Shown piece by piece: positions 1-12,100 of a stretch of 64,000 bases of DNA. The DNA is taken from assembly GCA_036852015.1 (NCBI GenBank), contig JAANDG010000013.1, positions 248,001 through 312,000 of the forward strand. Reading direction: 5' to 3'. How positions within the stretch are numbered: position 1 is the stretch's first letter; each line of letters begins with the position of its first letter. The notes beneath the pieces were generated by a model. That model was not told where the DNA came from, searched no databases, and saw only the letters and a list, made by a program, of their open reading frames with translations. A program made the position numbers and the translations under genes. This stretch comes from Pelodera strongyloides. Taxonomy: Eukaryota > Nematoda > Chromadorea > Rhabditida > Rhabditidae.

Positions 1-81
1 TTCAATTGCCGTTCGGGTTTTTTGTTCTTTATGTTCCATTTATGCTATTTTACTTTAAGTTATGACCTTATGTAATTTTAG

Positions 82-3000
82 CGTCTCGGAACTCCTCGCC
101 TATTTATCATTGAGCAAGCGCCTAAACGAGCTCAATTTGGTTCCGAAGGAAATTGTTGACAAGTTGATGTCCGATAAGGTTAGTCTTTAAAATGGTTTCT
201 TCCTTACTATTTCATGTTGTATAAAGGAGAATGAGTGAACGGTTAGTCATGGAACGTTTTGTAAAAATGTTTCTGTTTTGAGTAAACAATAATGCTCGTT
301 ATTTGGCCTCATTTCATACCTTTCGTTTCTCTTTACTCGAATGTGTTATATTGTTATGTTACAAGTTACAAGGCATCAGTAGATTGTCCGTGTGAAAGAA
401 TGCGTAATAAACGATAGCGGTGCATATCAGTAATCAGCGTTCCTATTTGATATAATTATTTCTGTCTGTATTTAGTATATTTGACGACTTATTATTTATT
501 GTATTTGATATATTTGCAGTCTTGGGTCGAACCTGTGGTCAAGGCGACGATCAGCGTCTTTGATTTTGTCAATTATCTTCTCAATTCAGGTTTGTTATAA
601 TTTTTTTCATTAAGTTGCCATATATTTTTTTCATTAAGTATATTTTTTTCATTAAGTCATTAAACAGCGGAGACTTTTTTCATTTATCATTCTCATATGT
701 TTCGCACGTTTACGTTCGAGTCGTATTATTATCATAATTAATTCGCTTTAATTGCTTACAACTTACAACTTCATGTAGAGTATGTGTATAATGTATATAA
801 TGTACTATGTATGCTATGTGTAAATTATTGTTATTGTTATATACTTACAGTAATCTACGCGCAGCTTATCCAGCATATCGGAGAATTGGACGAGTTTGGC
901 CCTCTTGTTGGGGACGAAGCTCTCCGCTCGCTAAACCAATTTGTGTCGTCGTGCGTGAAGTGAGTGGTTATTAAACTTATTGAAGCAAATTAATGCAGAT
1001 ACAGTACCAGATCTGACTGAGTATTGAGTTAAATCCTTCGCTACTCCCTACTGTACACTACGGTACTACTATAGATATATTTAATTTTCAGATTTTGTGC
1101 GGATTACTGGAAAGGTTGTAGAATCGAAATTCCGTCAGGTCACAAAGGAATCGGAACCACGGTAAGACTTTGATTCTGGAGGTTGCTGAACTATTTCATT
1201 TTGTATCCTGTTCAGGTGTTTCGAGCATAAATCACAACCAAAATTGACAACACAAGAGATCTTATTATAAGTTTTGAGTTGTCAATTTTGGTTGGGATTT
1301 ATGCTCGAAACACCTGAACAAGAAAATACATATATCCATCCCGCTAATGGAGCGTGCAAAAGAAGAACTACATCATTTTTATTTGGTTTTAGCGGGAGCG
1401 GTTTCTATGCTGTTTAGTCTAACCTTACCAGCCTTACCTTAGATTTTACAGTTTAATTTGAGAAAATGTTTAGTTTGCTTGTGGTGCAACTGCTGTTGTT
1501 ATTCCGATCTCCAAGCAAAATTTGACTACGCCAACGCATTCAACGGCTTCTCACAGCAGTCACCCGCCATCATTAGGATACAGCGGAGCAGCCTCGCTTG
1601 GACCGCCTACGGTGACTTATGGTATCACGCCTCCAATGGTGAGTACTGTAGAGATGAACTATATCTATTTTGAATACTGTATTCTACGGTATGCATGTCT
1701 TTCGTTCCTGGACTTCACGGTATATGATCGTACGCAAATATTATTAGTTACCCGGGAGTGGAAGTTATCAATTCTCTTTCGTAAGAGATTCCATCTCGTG
1801 CCCGATTTGTGCGGCTGAGGAACCTCTTTATAATTTGTCTTTTTGCGCTCCCTAAGATGTATAAAGCTTTATTTTAGCCAGTGCCTTATCCTACGATATT
1901 GGCGCCATCGAATACCGCTCACGCGAGTAGTTCAACAGGATGGAATGGATCATCGGTTCCGTCTACACCTTTGACTTCTCTCTTTTCGGGTCTGCAGGCT
2001 ATGTTAGGCCCTTCTACTGATTACGGTAGCCCATCGTCATCAGCTGTTCAGGTTTGGTATTATAATATTATTATATCTTTATCATTATTGTTTTTGGTTT
2101 CCCCACCCGTCTGCACTTTTGCTTTGATTTTACCCTGCTTCGATTTGTTTGTTGTGAACGAATGTGGCCAAAGTTTAAAGTTATGTTATGAGTATTGAGT
2201 ATACATCTTTAATTTAGGCTATATTGGTGTTCTATGAGTACCTTTCAAATTCATATTCTTCTAGGCCCCACTGTCAGAGAGTCCCGAGGAACTGATAGAT
2301 ATAGTCACCGATAGTGATACTGATGAGCATTCGCAATCGGTGGGTTCATTATTAATTATTATTGCATGATTATTGTTTAGTACAGTTCCGGATAGGATAT
2401 AGGGTTTTAAATAATTTAATAATGTTTCTTAAAAAAAGAATGTTCACCCTAGTGACGCTTGTTTTAGTTTATATATATATATATCTTATTATATAAAGGA
2501 GAAGAGTTTACTTTTTTGTTTGTGTGAACATAACGAAACCTGTTCATAAAGTTTAAATATCTTACAATCGAAATCGAATACACAAAACATTCGCCTCGGC
2601 TCCTCGGGTGAGGTTTGAACCCACCACCTCTGGCTTCACAGTCTAGCGCTCTACCTACTGCGCTTTGCTGGCTTATGACAAGATAATCCAGTCGGGGAAG
2701 AGCCTGTAGGGCTCTTCGAACGGCTGGTATATATGTATATATGTGTATACGTTCAGGCGGTGGAAGAATCGGAACTGCTGCGAAAGGCACTGGAACTGAG
2801 AAGGCGCCGCGGCGAGGAGGCCCGCCAAAAGGTTAAACGAGAAACAGAGGCACGGGAGAAGAGGAGGTATATGAGGCTTAACGTCAAACGGACCCCTTTT
2901 GTACCTTTTGTCTGAATCAACCGATCACTTATACCGAGCTATCCTGTGTAGTTCCTTCCGACTGACAAGCGAAACTACATACACAGACGTGCACAATAAT

Positions 3001-4857
3001 AAATAAATAAATATTTTACGCTTCAAGAGCGTGCACCTTTATTCAGTTGTGGTACAGTGGTACAGTACAGTTTCAGTTTGTTAGTTCCGGATGATACAGT
3101 AAGTTGTGTACATAAAGTACTAAGCTTTCTTTTATGACCATTGTTCAGAGCGCGCGGTGCACGCGATGAGATGCGTCGACGTAGGGAGCGTAGTCGAAGT
3201 TTGAGTCGAGAGCGAAGTCGTGATAGTAGACGGGAGAGCGACCGGCACGTGCCGTCATCGAGAAGAAGCGAGGAGACGAGGAGGAGCGAGCGAAGTGACA
3301 GGGAGCGAAGGAGCAGGGATAGGTGTGTCTAACTAACTAGGCAGGAGTTTGTAGCGCAATTACACCTAACTAGATTTGATTGGATGCGGTATTTTGGAAT
3401 TCATTGCGAATACCGTGTGCGTTGTGTAATACAGCATTTTGCGTGGAGCCTTGGGAACATAGTGAATATGCTTGCTTTTCCAGGGTCACTTCTAGAAGAG
3501 ATGAGCATGATAACTGGTCCCGGTTCTTGAATGCAGTAAGCCGCCGAGGTAAGTAAATATTCTAAACTTATTTCCTCCTTTGTCATTTGTCGACTGGTCA
3601 TTGTTCATAAATCGTTTGGTCTTATTTTGTGATGTTGTCATATATAGTAGAATGTCATATAATATATTTGCGTATAATACAAGAATTGTGAATTCATTTG
3701 TCCAGTATATATGATTCATAATCACATTGCATATTGCGTTAAACTCTCCAGTGCTATTCTAGAAAGGTCACGTACGCCGAACAAGGAGAGTCGAAGGGAC
3801 AGCAGCCATTCTCAACGGAACAGTTCTACCTCTTCATCCACACCGAAGACCGATGGTGGAGTGGTGCCCACGAGTGTAAGCGAGGTAAGTTTATAATCAT
3901 AAATAAATAATAAGTCTTTTACGCTACAAGGGCGTGCACCTTTATTCAACATTCATTTCGGAATGCCTCCTCCTGGCAGAACCAGGGGTTATGATGAGTT
4001 CGATGTGTTCTGCGATGGACATAGTCTACATATGTGTGATGGTATTATATTTAGTAACGCGTAGGGTGACTCCGAAGCTGCATATTTGTATATTTGCCTC
4101 CAATTTTATGATGAATATTTGGTTTTACCTCCTCTGTGTGAGCAAATGTGCAAACTTATGAACTCGGCACTGTTGGGTTGGGATTACTGTAGGATATGAT
4201 ACTTGCTTTGTGGCGAGGAGAGGGATATATCTTGTGTTTTCTGTGAGATTGGCTGTCTGGCAGCGTGAGACCTTCTTCACAATGAGACGTCACGTTTTCG
4301 CTTTCAGGCTGTTGAAGTTCCGACTGTGCCACCGACCGCTGAGGAGTTGGCCCTTATGCAGATTAGACAGGAGCAGGCCCAGTTGTTGGCATTGTACGAC
4401 CAACGGCATAAGCAGGTTTGATTTTGCTCCATATAACGTTCCATTTGATGATTTGATACTAATTTCTAGAATTGAATCTCCCAAATTTGAACTCATTTTT
4501 TTTTTCGTTTTAATGGTTTGCCTTGTCCAATCTGCTGGAGATAAATCTGAGAAAAAGATGTCTTAAGTTACTTCTTCACTTTTCGCCTGTTTTACTTGTT
4601 AACTTTACGGTTCTACTTCTGTATGGTATTTCTGTTTAGCGGTGGTTAGTTTCACTTTTTTTAATGAATCTAGTGATTAAGTGTTTTTGAAAATAAGATG
4701 GTAAGACCTGAAGCCAAAAATAAAGTGAAGATAGTTAGATATATTGTATATTTTGCAGGATGATGAGGCTGAACCGGCGGCGCTCATCACCGACGAGCAA
4801 GAGTTGATTCAGCTGCAAATGCAGGCATTGGCAGAGATGCAGAACGAGTCGCCATAG
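82..4857 (+). CDS. Arg/Ser-rich probable nuclear protein, 3' part of gene
   Basis: Exons by splice consensus and matching phase: 82-178, 520-589, 851-959, 1092-1161, 1474-1638, 1878-2051, 2265-2339, 2757-2866, 3149-3322, 3484-3548, 3763-3884, 4308-4415, 4759-4857 (TAG). About 478 codons are visible; the 5' end lies outside the window. Seen in order: a helical N-terminal part (VSELLAYLSLSKRLNELN, later a segment with Cys residues, FCADYWKGCRIEIPSG), a Ser/Thr/Pro-rich low-complexity stretch (residues ~115-228), an acidic patch (EELIDIVTDSDTDEH), a charged coiled-coil-like exon (LLRKALELRRRRGEEARQK), an RS-rich region (RERSRSLSRERSRD), and a Gln/Leu-rich tail. RS-rich tails are typical of splicing or other RNA-associated nuclear proteins, so a nuclear role is inferred. 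I do not recognise the family. The start of the 1474 exon was set by the TTTAG acceptor because the frame is closed upstream. A SINE sits in the 2340-2756 intron. Confidence 0.75.
1209..1320. repeat. Near-perfect 112-bp hairpin in an intron
   Basis: The two arms, about 44 nt each, are reverse complements with roughly one mismatch; the left arm begins TGTTCAGGTGTTTCGAGC and the right arm is its complement ending at 1320. The loop (~20 nt) contains ATCTTATTATAAG. It lies between the 1092-1161 and 1474-1638 exons of the RS-rich gene. It is most likely a foldback MITE; a small-RNA precursor is possible. Confidence 0.85.
2482..2730 (-). mobile_element. tRNA-derived SINE, family 1 (intronic)
   Basis: Read on the minus strand, the region around 2600-2680 looks like a tRNA: AGTAGGTAGAGCGCTAGACT (A-box side) and GTGGTGGGTTCAAACC (B box). 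It is followed by a body ending in AAGTAAACTCTTCTCCTTTATATAATAAG at its far end. The same tail recurs at 11302, 12900 and 14587. The plus-strand distal part carries CCAGTCGGGGAAGAGCC...CTTCGAACGGCTGGTAT, a small palindromic block also found at 11660-11712. The element fills most of an intron, only about 25 nt from the next exon. Confidence 0.65.
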
Positions 4858-5679
4858 AATGTTACCGTAACCTTAGGTGGCATTCGACATTGACATTTGC
4901 AGTATTATTTGCACATTGCAGTAGACTACCATATACTACAGTAATATGTTTTCTAATAAGGTTCATCCTTTTTGGCACTTCATAATTGACCCAACCCAGT
5001 GACAGTGAGAAAGACGGTTTTTTTATCGATTGGATACTAGAACATTGTTATTTCAATAGTGACCTGACGTTTCTATTTTATTTAACTTTTAAAGTTGTTC
5101 GCATATGACCGGCTGACGGTTCCATTATTCATCTGTTTTATATAGTTTGACATAAGTAGATAGCCTTTCTTGATTTTAGCACCTTTGTTGTAGTTCCATA
5201 GTTCAAGTGATCTCTTGAGTATTTTGTTATTTCTGCTGTTTTGTGCATTCATTCTCTTTGTATTTTGCAGGAAAAAATATCGGAACTTGATTCAAGTTTT
5301 TGCTTTCAGTTCGGCATATTTTTTAGTTTTATACCGTAATGTGTTGTTATTCGCTTCAGTGTTAATTCTCCAGAGCTCTAGTCGTAATGGGTAGCATGTT
5401 TTATTTTGTGGTTTTATTGCTCTGTTAATAAATTTGGTTTTCTAAACATGGTTTATCGGTTTATCCACCAGTTGACGCCACCGTTCATATTTGCATATTG
5501 GCTTTTTTTCTTGAAGCCTTGGTTTTCTAACCTGTTCTTTTGGTTTCTGTATTTACGCACATGGAGATGGCATATTTACATTATTATTATTATTATTATT
5601 ATTCTTTCACGTATTTTGTTTTGTGCCTGTACATAGAGATTCGTCTCTCCCCATGCATCTAGTTGCGTGAATGACATTT
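4858..5679. other. Intergenic spacer
   Basis: AT-rich, no convincing exon. It holds the presumed 3' UTR and polyadenylation region of the upstream gene; an AATAAA lies at 5427-5432 but is far from the stop codon. A short ATT tract is at about 5580-5601. Confidence 0.5.
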
Positions 5680-5693
5680 TGATTTTAGTTATG
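5680..5693 (+). promoter_or_regulatory. Probable spliced-leader trans-splice acceptor and start codon
   Basis: TGATTTTAG is followed two bases later by ATG (5691). No upstream exon ends in a compatible donor. In nematodes this is the usual pattern of an SL acceptor immediately before the start codon. It decides the start of the next gene. Confidence 0.6.
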
Positions 5694-8163
5694 TCGGTAG
5701 ATGTTGCTGCGACGGGTTCAACCGAGTCTGTCGGTGTCATAGAGGTAGGTTTTATTTATTAACTTATTTTTTAAACTTTATTTGATGCTGAATGGATGCT
5801 AGTGATTGACTTTTTTGTGCAATTACTGATTACACTAAAGTACGGTAGAAGCTGCATAAGTCGTTTAACGATGTGAGATAGCAATTGAGCCGTGGATCGT
5901 GTCGCACAAATGTGATATGTGTTTACGTATGCATACATACGTGTACGTGCATAACAGTGCCTATATGTAATCAATAAACCTTTATTATTATTATACATTC
6001 TTCTTTCAGAACGCCAATGACAATTCCTTTGAGGAAGAAAAAGAACGACGGCGCGCGGAGGGTTTTTGGTTTGTAAGGGAAAGGTATGTTTTCTATGCAC
6101 ATTTTTGGGAAGGGTATGACACTGATAGTACGATGCATTACTATGCAAGACATAGTTGTTACCTTCGTTGTGATTTTTGAGGTAATGTGCTAATACTCAT
6201 ATTAATTTGCTCAAGATAATTAAGACTGCGGCCATTCAATTGTTGCTTAATGTCTCTCATCATATTGATGCACACATTTATATGTGTTAATAAATATTTA
6301 ATATTTAAAGTGTCTACTAGGTTTCGTTTCTAGCTAATTGTAAGAAGCAAAGGTCTGTTAAATTGCAGGCCGAGAGAGGATGGAAGTGATCAACCACTTC
6401 AAGAAGAATCAGTGGACTCAACAACTATCCAACCACAGCCACAAGTTTGTAACTACGGTATATTATTGACTTTGAGTAGTACGGTATTCGCGAAATTAGC
6501 CGCACACCGAATTTTGCTGTCGGGAAGTTTGCATCAAGGTTCATAGTTCGAGTTCGAGCTGGTCCTAGTTTTTCCAATCACTCAATTTCAGCAAAATGAT
6601 GGAGTTATTTAGTTTGAAGAGGAAAGAGAAAGACGGCGAGCTGCCGGCTTTTGGTTTGTGCGTGAAAGGTTTGTGAATTTCGATTTTTGAGGTTTGCGTA
6701 GTTCGAAGCTTGAAAGTTCTTTGCGTTGTATCGTGTTTTTTTTTTTGTAAATGTGCCTTCACTGGCGGATACAGTAACGTAACCAAAGATCTGAAGCAGT
6801 TGTTTTTAGGCCGCGGGATGCAGCTAGCATGGAAGATGTCAACCATAGAGTAAGGAATCACGAACAACGAAATCGGGAATTTGCTACTAGGAGGTATATT
6901 TTTCTAGTGGCAATTATAATTATGGATATTGATTGTTAAGGATTATCGGTTACTGTATTTCGAATGTTGTTCTCGTATTCGGATGAAGAACTTTGAACAC
7001 CTGAACTTGTGGTTTCTGTGTAGATAGGATCTTAATTGTCGTTGATAATTAATGGTGAATTATTGTTATTTGTGTACCTGTACCTTAGTCACCTTAGATA
7101 TCATGTTGGAAAGGCGGCGAGCTGCGGGCTTTTGGCTTGTGCGTGAAAGAATGATGAAGTTATTACGTTTCTCTGAGAGTCGAAGAAGGCTCGAAGGCAT
7201 CGACATCTAGTGTTGAATAATGGGTGTTGTATTACAGGAACGGGCAATACCAGCGTAATGGAGATTCTCGCAGAATCACAGAGTTCCCGGATCGTAGAGA
7301 GTTAGTTTTTGTTAACGATTCATGAGGAATTGAGACCGCTTATTGTTACTCACGGTTTTTTTGGCGATACATTGGCTTTTTGACAGGAATTTGCGCCTTA
7401 TAACTTATAACGTAGTAAGCTGAGGGGTTGGATTCTTTCAATCCATGCAGTTTTTTGCTAGCATTCGAATCTAGAGGAATGTAAGGCCAGTTTCATTTGA
7501 TTAAGGTCTGGTAACATACGTTATTTACCTTCATTATGCTAATTTGTGTTGGATCTTTGGATCGATAAATAAGACGAACTGTACGAACTGATTTGAGTAA
7601 CAAGAACGAAATGAATTATAAGATTTTGTCTTACTCCTCTTTCGCGGTGCCGTGAAAAGTTTTTCATCATTATATTTCAGACGATCAAGGGAGCGAAATG
7701 ATTCGAGTACTTGGGGATCGCCAGCCGCGTGGGGACCGGGTGGTCCTGCCACTGATAGTCCCAGTCCCTCAATCATTCATGTCAACCGGGCCTTCCTACC
7801 GGGTGGCGATAGAAATGGCACTGGATCAACTTCCACTCAAAGGTATGTTTTGTACATTTTTCTATTGCTGTTGGCATAGTGGTAGACCCAGTGCACCGGT
7901 GTGTAGCAGGGTTATGGAAGTATGATAGGCGTTTTATAGTGTGAGAAGTCACTCAGGGAACTTTACGCACTGTTTTTAGCCCTGGACGGCCTTCTGATAG
8001 ACCTACGTCGCATATCTATGTGAACCCAGCGTTTCAAGGAAACGGAGGTGGTGACCGGCCAAGAGCACGCCCGGGAGCAAATCCCCGGTGGCAAGTGCAG
8101 GAGGACCCTAATAGACGGCAGGGGTATAGGCGACATGTTCCAGATGATGATGAAGATTTTTAG
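5691..8163 (+). CDS. FWFVR-motif protein A (two motif copies), unknown function
   Basis: Eight exons, all phase-consistent: 5691-5744, 6010-6083, 6369-6444, 6613-6668, 6810-6893, 7238-7300, 7681-7842, 7980-8163 (TAG); 250 aa. The second and fourth exons encode near-identical segments, EEEKERRRAEGFWFVRER (residues ~26-43) and EEERERRRAAGFWFVRER (~70-87). Each is followed by an exon starting R-PR(E/D). Exons 7 and 8 also look duplicated: SIIHVNRAF...GGDRNG versus SHIYVNPAF...GGGDRP. The rest is polar, with many Arg, Gly, Asn and Gln, and an acidic end PDDDEDF. No signal peptide or membrane segment is seen, so it is probably intracellular; the Arg/Gly-rich tail could bind RNA (inference). It lies 0.8 kb after the RS-rich gene and 1 kb before a second gene with the same motif. 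I do not recognise the family. Confidence 0.75.
7106..7150 (+). pseudogene. Decayed third copy of the FWFVR exon
   Basis: This intronic stretch translates as LERRRAAGFWLVRER, the same segment as the exons at 6010 and 6613. The GT donor that follows GAAAG in both live copies has become AATG, so the exon end is lost. No good acceptor in the matching phase lies upstream. It is best read as a tandemly duplicated exon that is no longer spliced in. Confidence 0.75.
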
Positions 8164-8980
8164 AGACAGGGGATAAGAGTGAAGGGGATACACACTCAGG
8201 GTTCTTGTAATATCTTTTGTCTACTCTTTTCGTGGATATTACAGTTCTTATGCTAGTGATGTAATGTAGTTCGTGTTCGTGAGTCCCTTTACAAGCCGGA
8301 AAATGTCTCTGTATATTTAGTTGATTGTCGTTTTGGAGTTGAAGCTGAAGCACATATAAACTAAAAACAAGTCTCCCGACGCATTCTTTTTTATTTATTT
8401 GGCGTTGTTGATAGTTGCTTTGATAGAGAGGGAGGACGACTAACAATTTATTAACTTCCGATTAATCATTACCGAAGCATAATGTGATACTAGTTTTTCA
8501 TTTATTGATTTTTTTTGTTAGCACGTATTGGATATTCACCCGCTAACCTCTTGGCAAGGATTACTCATTGTGTTGAATGTTTACTAATATACTAATGATG
8601 AATAGTCACGTGGAGATTAGATTCATGTCATGTATATTTCTTTCTGCGATTATTTCCATTTTGATTACTTTTTTGTTTTCTGGTTATTTACTTTTATATA
8701 GTTTTCCTTTCCGGGTTGTAGAGTTATTATTGTTATGGTTTATTTTTTTGTTTGTAGAATTTGTGTACGCACATAAATATATTTTGATATGGGACGCTCT
8801 TCAAATTTTACTGAACGGTTGTTACCATTATGGCTATCTATAATAGTTTTATTTTCTTTGTTTGTATTTGGTTTTCATCCCCTTTTACTCGTGCGTAATT
8901 GATACGTGGCTCATTGAGTGTCTTTTTAAGCTAATTTTCGGAGATTTCTTAATTATAAGAATTTACTTCCGTATTGTGCA
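8164..8980. other. Intergenic spacer, AT-rich
   Basis: Presumed 3' UTR of the upstream gene, then T-rich sequence with no exon that I can support. Confidence 0.5.
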
Positions 8981-8986
8981 GGCAGC

Positions 8987-9184
8987 TTGGGTGGTCCTGC
9001 CGTAGTTTGAGCGTAGTTCAAGTAGCGTGGGTGGTCTTACCGTGATTCAGGCAGCGTGGGTGGTCCTACCGTAGTTCAGGCAGCATGGGTGTTACCGTGG
9101 TTCAGGCAGATTGGGTGGTCCTAGAACATTCCGCTTAATTTGTAACTGGATATCGTTTTGTTCAGGCAGCTTGGGTGGTCTCCT
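8987..9184 (+). repeat. Minisatellite carrying repeated splice-acceptor-like motifs
   Basis: About six degenerate units of roughly 30-37 bp with the core (GTTCAG)GCAGCNTGGGTGGTCCTACCGTA. The last unit, after a ~30-base interruption, ends just upstream of the ATG at 9191. Several units contain TTCAG|G, an acceptor-like sequence, so several alternative trans-splice sites may precede this start. Confidence 0.8.
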
Positions 9185-9190
9185 TTGAGA

Positions 9191-12100
9191 ATGTCGAGCG
9201 GGGAAAGTATATGCATGACGATGGCCGATTCCTTTACAAAGTATTCGATGGATCCTGGTAATGAGTCGTGCGAACGAATACCAATGTCCAGTGATGAGGA
9301 ATCAATATCTTCAAGAAAGGTGAGTGCAACGTGAAGTCGCCCTATTCCCGCGCGCTACCATGAGCACCGGTCCCGCCGCTCCGCTGTGTCGCACCATTTT
9401 GCGCGGCACATTTCCGGTGCGGAGGTTCATCTGTGTTATTGAATTATAGGGAAAAGTTGGTCGACCTGAGCACTGAAGGTTAGGAAGCAAGTAACATACC
9501 TAAGTTTGGTCAAAACTAGTGGTATTTTTCGTTACCTCGTTACCTGTAGCTTTTTTTTCGTGGGTTTAAATCGTTGAATTTGGACAGTTTTCAAAGCTTC
9601 TGACTTGGTTTCCCTGTTCTTGTATAATACTTCTGTCGTTTAGTTTCTTTGTGTTGAATCATCACCGGCTAGCACTGCAGAGAATGCGTGCTCAGTCGTC
9701 ACAGACCGCTCTGTTGTGTGCACGAATGGGACTGAGCAACCAGTTGAATCAGTACCGAATCCAGTCGTGGAAAAGGAGAAAACTTATGAGCAATTGGTTG
9801 GTTATTCTAAAATGTGGTTCTTTTTCGGTATGCAAGTAAAGTTACCTTATGTAGCTTAGATAGTAAAATTATTGATCTTTATCATCATTGACTATTATGT
9901 GAGTGAAGCGAGCAGTTCCTTTGTGTTACATTTGTAAGTAGAACACAGGTTGACAGTTTCTAGTCGTGTTATAGTGGAACAGACAATCATGCTGTTTCGC
10001 GACTAGAACCTATAAAAACTGATGGTGCGCCTACATGTCGCCGCACCCATGGACATTCTTCGCCAGGGTTTCGCGAATGTTTCGCGAGTCAACTGGGCGT
10101 TCGCTGCGCGCGCTCAATAACACCAGCGTAGAGGTTCTCTTTCACTTTTCCTTATTAGTGCATTGAATGGGAGGAGGAGAAGAAACGCCGAATAGCTGAT
10201 TCATTCTGGTTTGTGAGAGATCGACCAATGCGCAAGGAGTATCTGGAGCACGTTGAATCTATCGTGCCGGATAGAAATGTGGAGAATGTGCTCGACTTTG
10301 TGATCAACCAGGTTGTAGGTGAGTAGTCCTTCAATTTTTTAATTATTCTTGGTCTTGTTGAATATAGCGGATGTTTCTCCTATATCTTATAGTACTAGCC
10401 GGAAGAACAGCCCTACCGACTGGGGGAATCGGCCGATTGTTTCCCTACTTAAAGCGAAATGGCGGTCTCTCTCCAAAAAAATTCGTCGGAAATTACAAAA
10501 ATGGGCGGAGGAAGTACCAGCGCGTTCGCTACAAAAATAACCACGCCCATTCTTTACTTGTAAATTGGAAATTTTAACAATATTTCGTCATTTGGATGCA
10601 GCGCGGAGTGTATGAACAAAAACCGGGAGTGCGCTAGCCGCTTGTTATTTTTAACTTGACGCTAGCGCAGATTCGAATATTTCCATAGTAAGCCTTTTTT
10701 TCATTAAACTTTTTCTCCATGATCCACTTATTTGTGTTTCTTTTTATGTTTATTTTCGTTCATAGAATTTTTTAAACTATTTTTGGTTAAAAAACCCCAA
10801 AATGGGTGTCATTTCGCTTTAAAGGGAGAGGCCCACGAGAAAAAGAATTTCTTCAATTTACTTGCGCACAATGTCCGGTATCTCAGAAATATTACTGTGA
10901 AAACCGCATAAATTTGCATCTAGAACTCGCAGAGATATTCTATGCTAAACAGTTCGACCAGGTACCGTAGTCAGCAACACAAAAATTAGTTTTTACGGTT
11001 TATATCCGTGCACTTGCATTCTTTTTCAACGTAATAATGTTCAAACGAATGTAGAGCATTACTACAATTATAAAGAGGCGTTTCCAGCACAGGAATGCCC
11101 TAAGAGCGCGAAAATTGATCCTGACAACGGTACCTGGCCGAACTGTTTGCCGAAGAATAACTCTGTGAGTTCCAGGCTTCAAACAATGCGGTTTTCACAG
11201 TAATATTTCTGAAATTACGGACATTCTGTGCATGTAAATTGAGGAAAACTTTATTCTCATGGGCCCCTCCCTTTAAAGCGAATGTTAAGCCTGATTCACA
11301 GATCTTATTATATAAAGGAGAAGAGTTTGTCACGGGTTTGTTTTTATGTGCACAACGAAATCCCTTCATAAAGAAAATTCTTCGATCGAAAGAGCATACA
11401 AAATCATTGCCGCTGGCTGGATTCGAACCCACAGCAGCCCACAATCTCTCGATTCACAGTCCAACGCTCTACCCGTTGAGCTATGCTACAATATGGGAGG
11501 AGGATCTTATAGGAGATAGAAGAGCAATTGCAATAGCAAATTTGCAAATTTGCATGAAGTCCAGAACCATATCATACGTTTCCACATAAACGTAAATGAA
11601 CATCTTTTTTTACGTTTGAAGAAATGCCTTCTTTTTTAAATAGGGTAACAATCGGCCAAAGGCCGATTCCTCCAGTCGGAGAAGAGCCCGTAGCGCTCTG
11701 CGAACGGCTGGTATTCTATAACACGCTGTCACAAAATACCGTAGTTTAAACAATCTCTCGCCCCCTCCTCTTTTTCTTTGCTGACTTAAAAAATTTCTCT
11801 TGCGCCCTCCTCTTTTTCTTTGCTGACCAACAGCCTCGTAAATTTAAACGTCCCGTGGACATAGAATAGGCTGATTTTGTCCGAATGACCAGAATCCCAT
11901 AATAGCCCGTATTCTCGGGCTGCACGGAACTTCAAAAATGGGAACATGTACCGGGAAAATATCCGCACGGAAATCTTCCGCTGCGGAACTGGTTCCGCTC
12001 TGGATGGGCGCCAGAATACAAATCGAACGGAACATGTTCCATGTAGTTTAAAACTTTCATATTTTGAGTTTATACTATAATGTTTTATTGTTTTTATATA

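Noticed and set aside
1458..1673. Cys-rich frame MRKCLVCLWCNCCCYS...
   Set aside because: It is the wrong frame over the exon starting at 1474; the accepted frame joins exons on both sides in phase.
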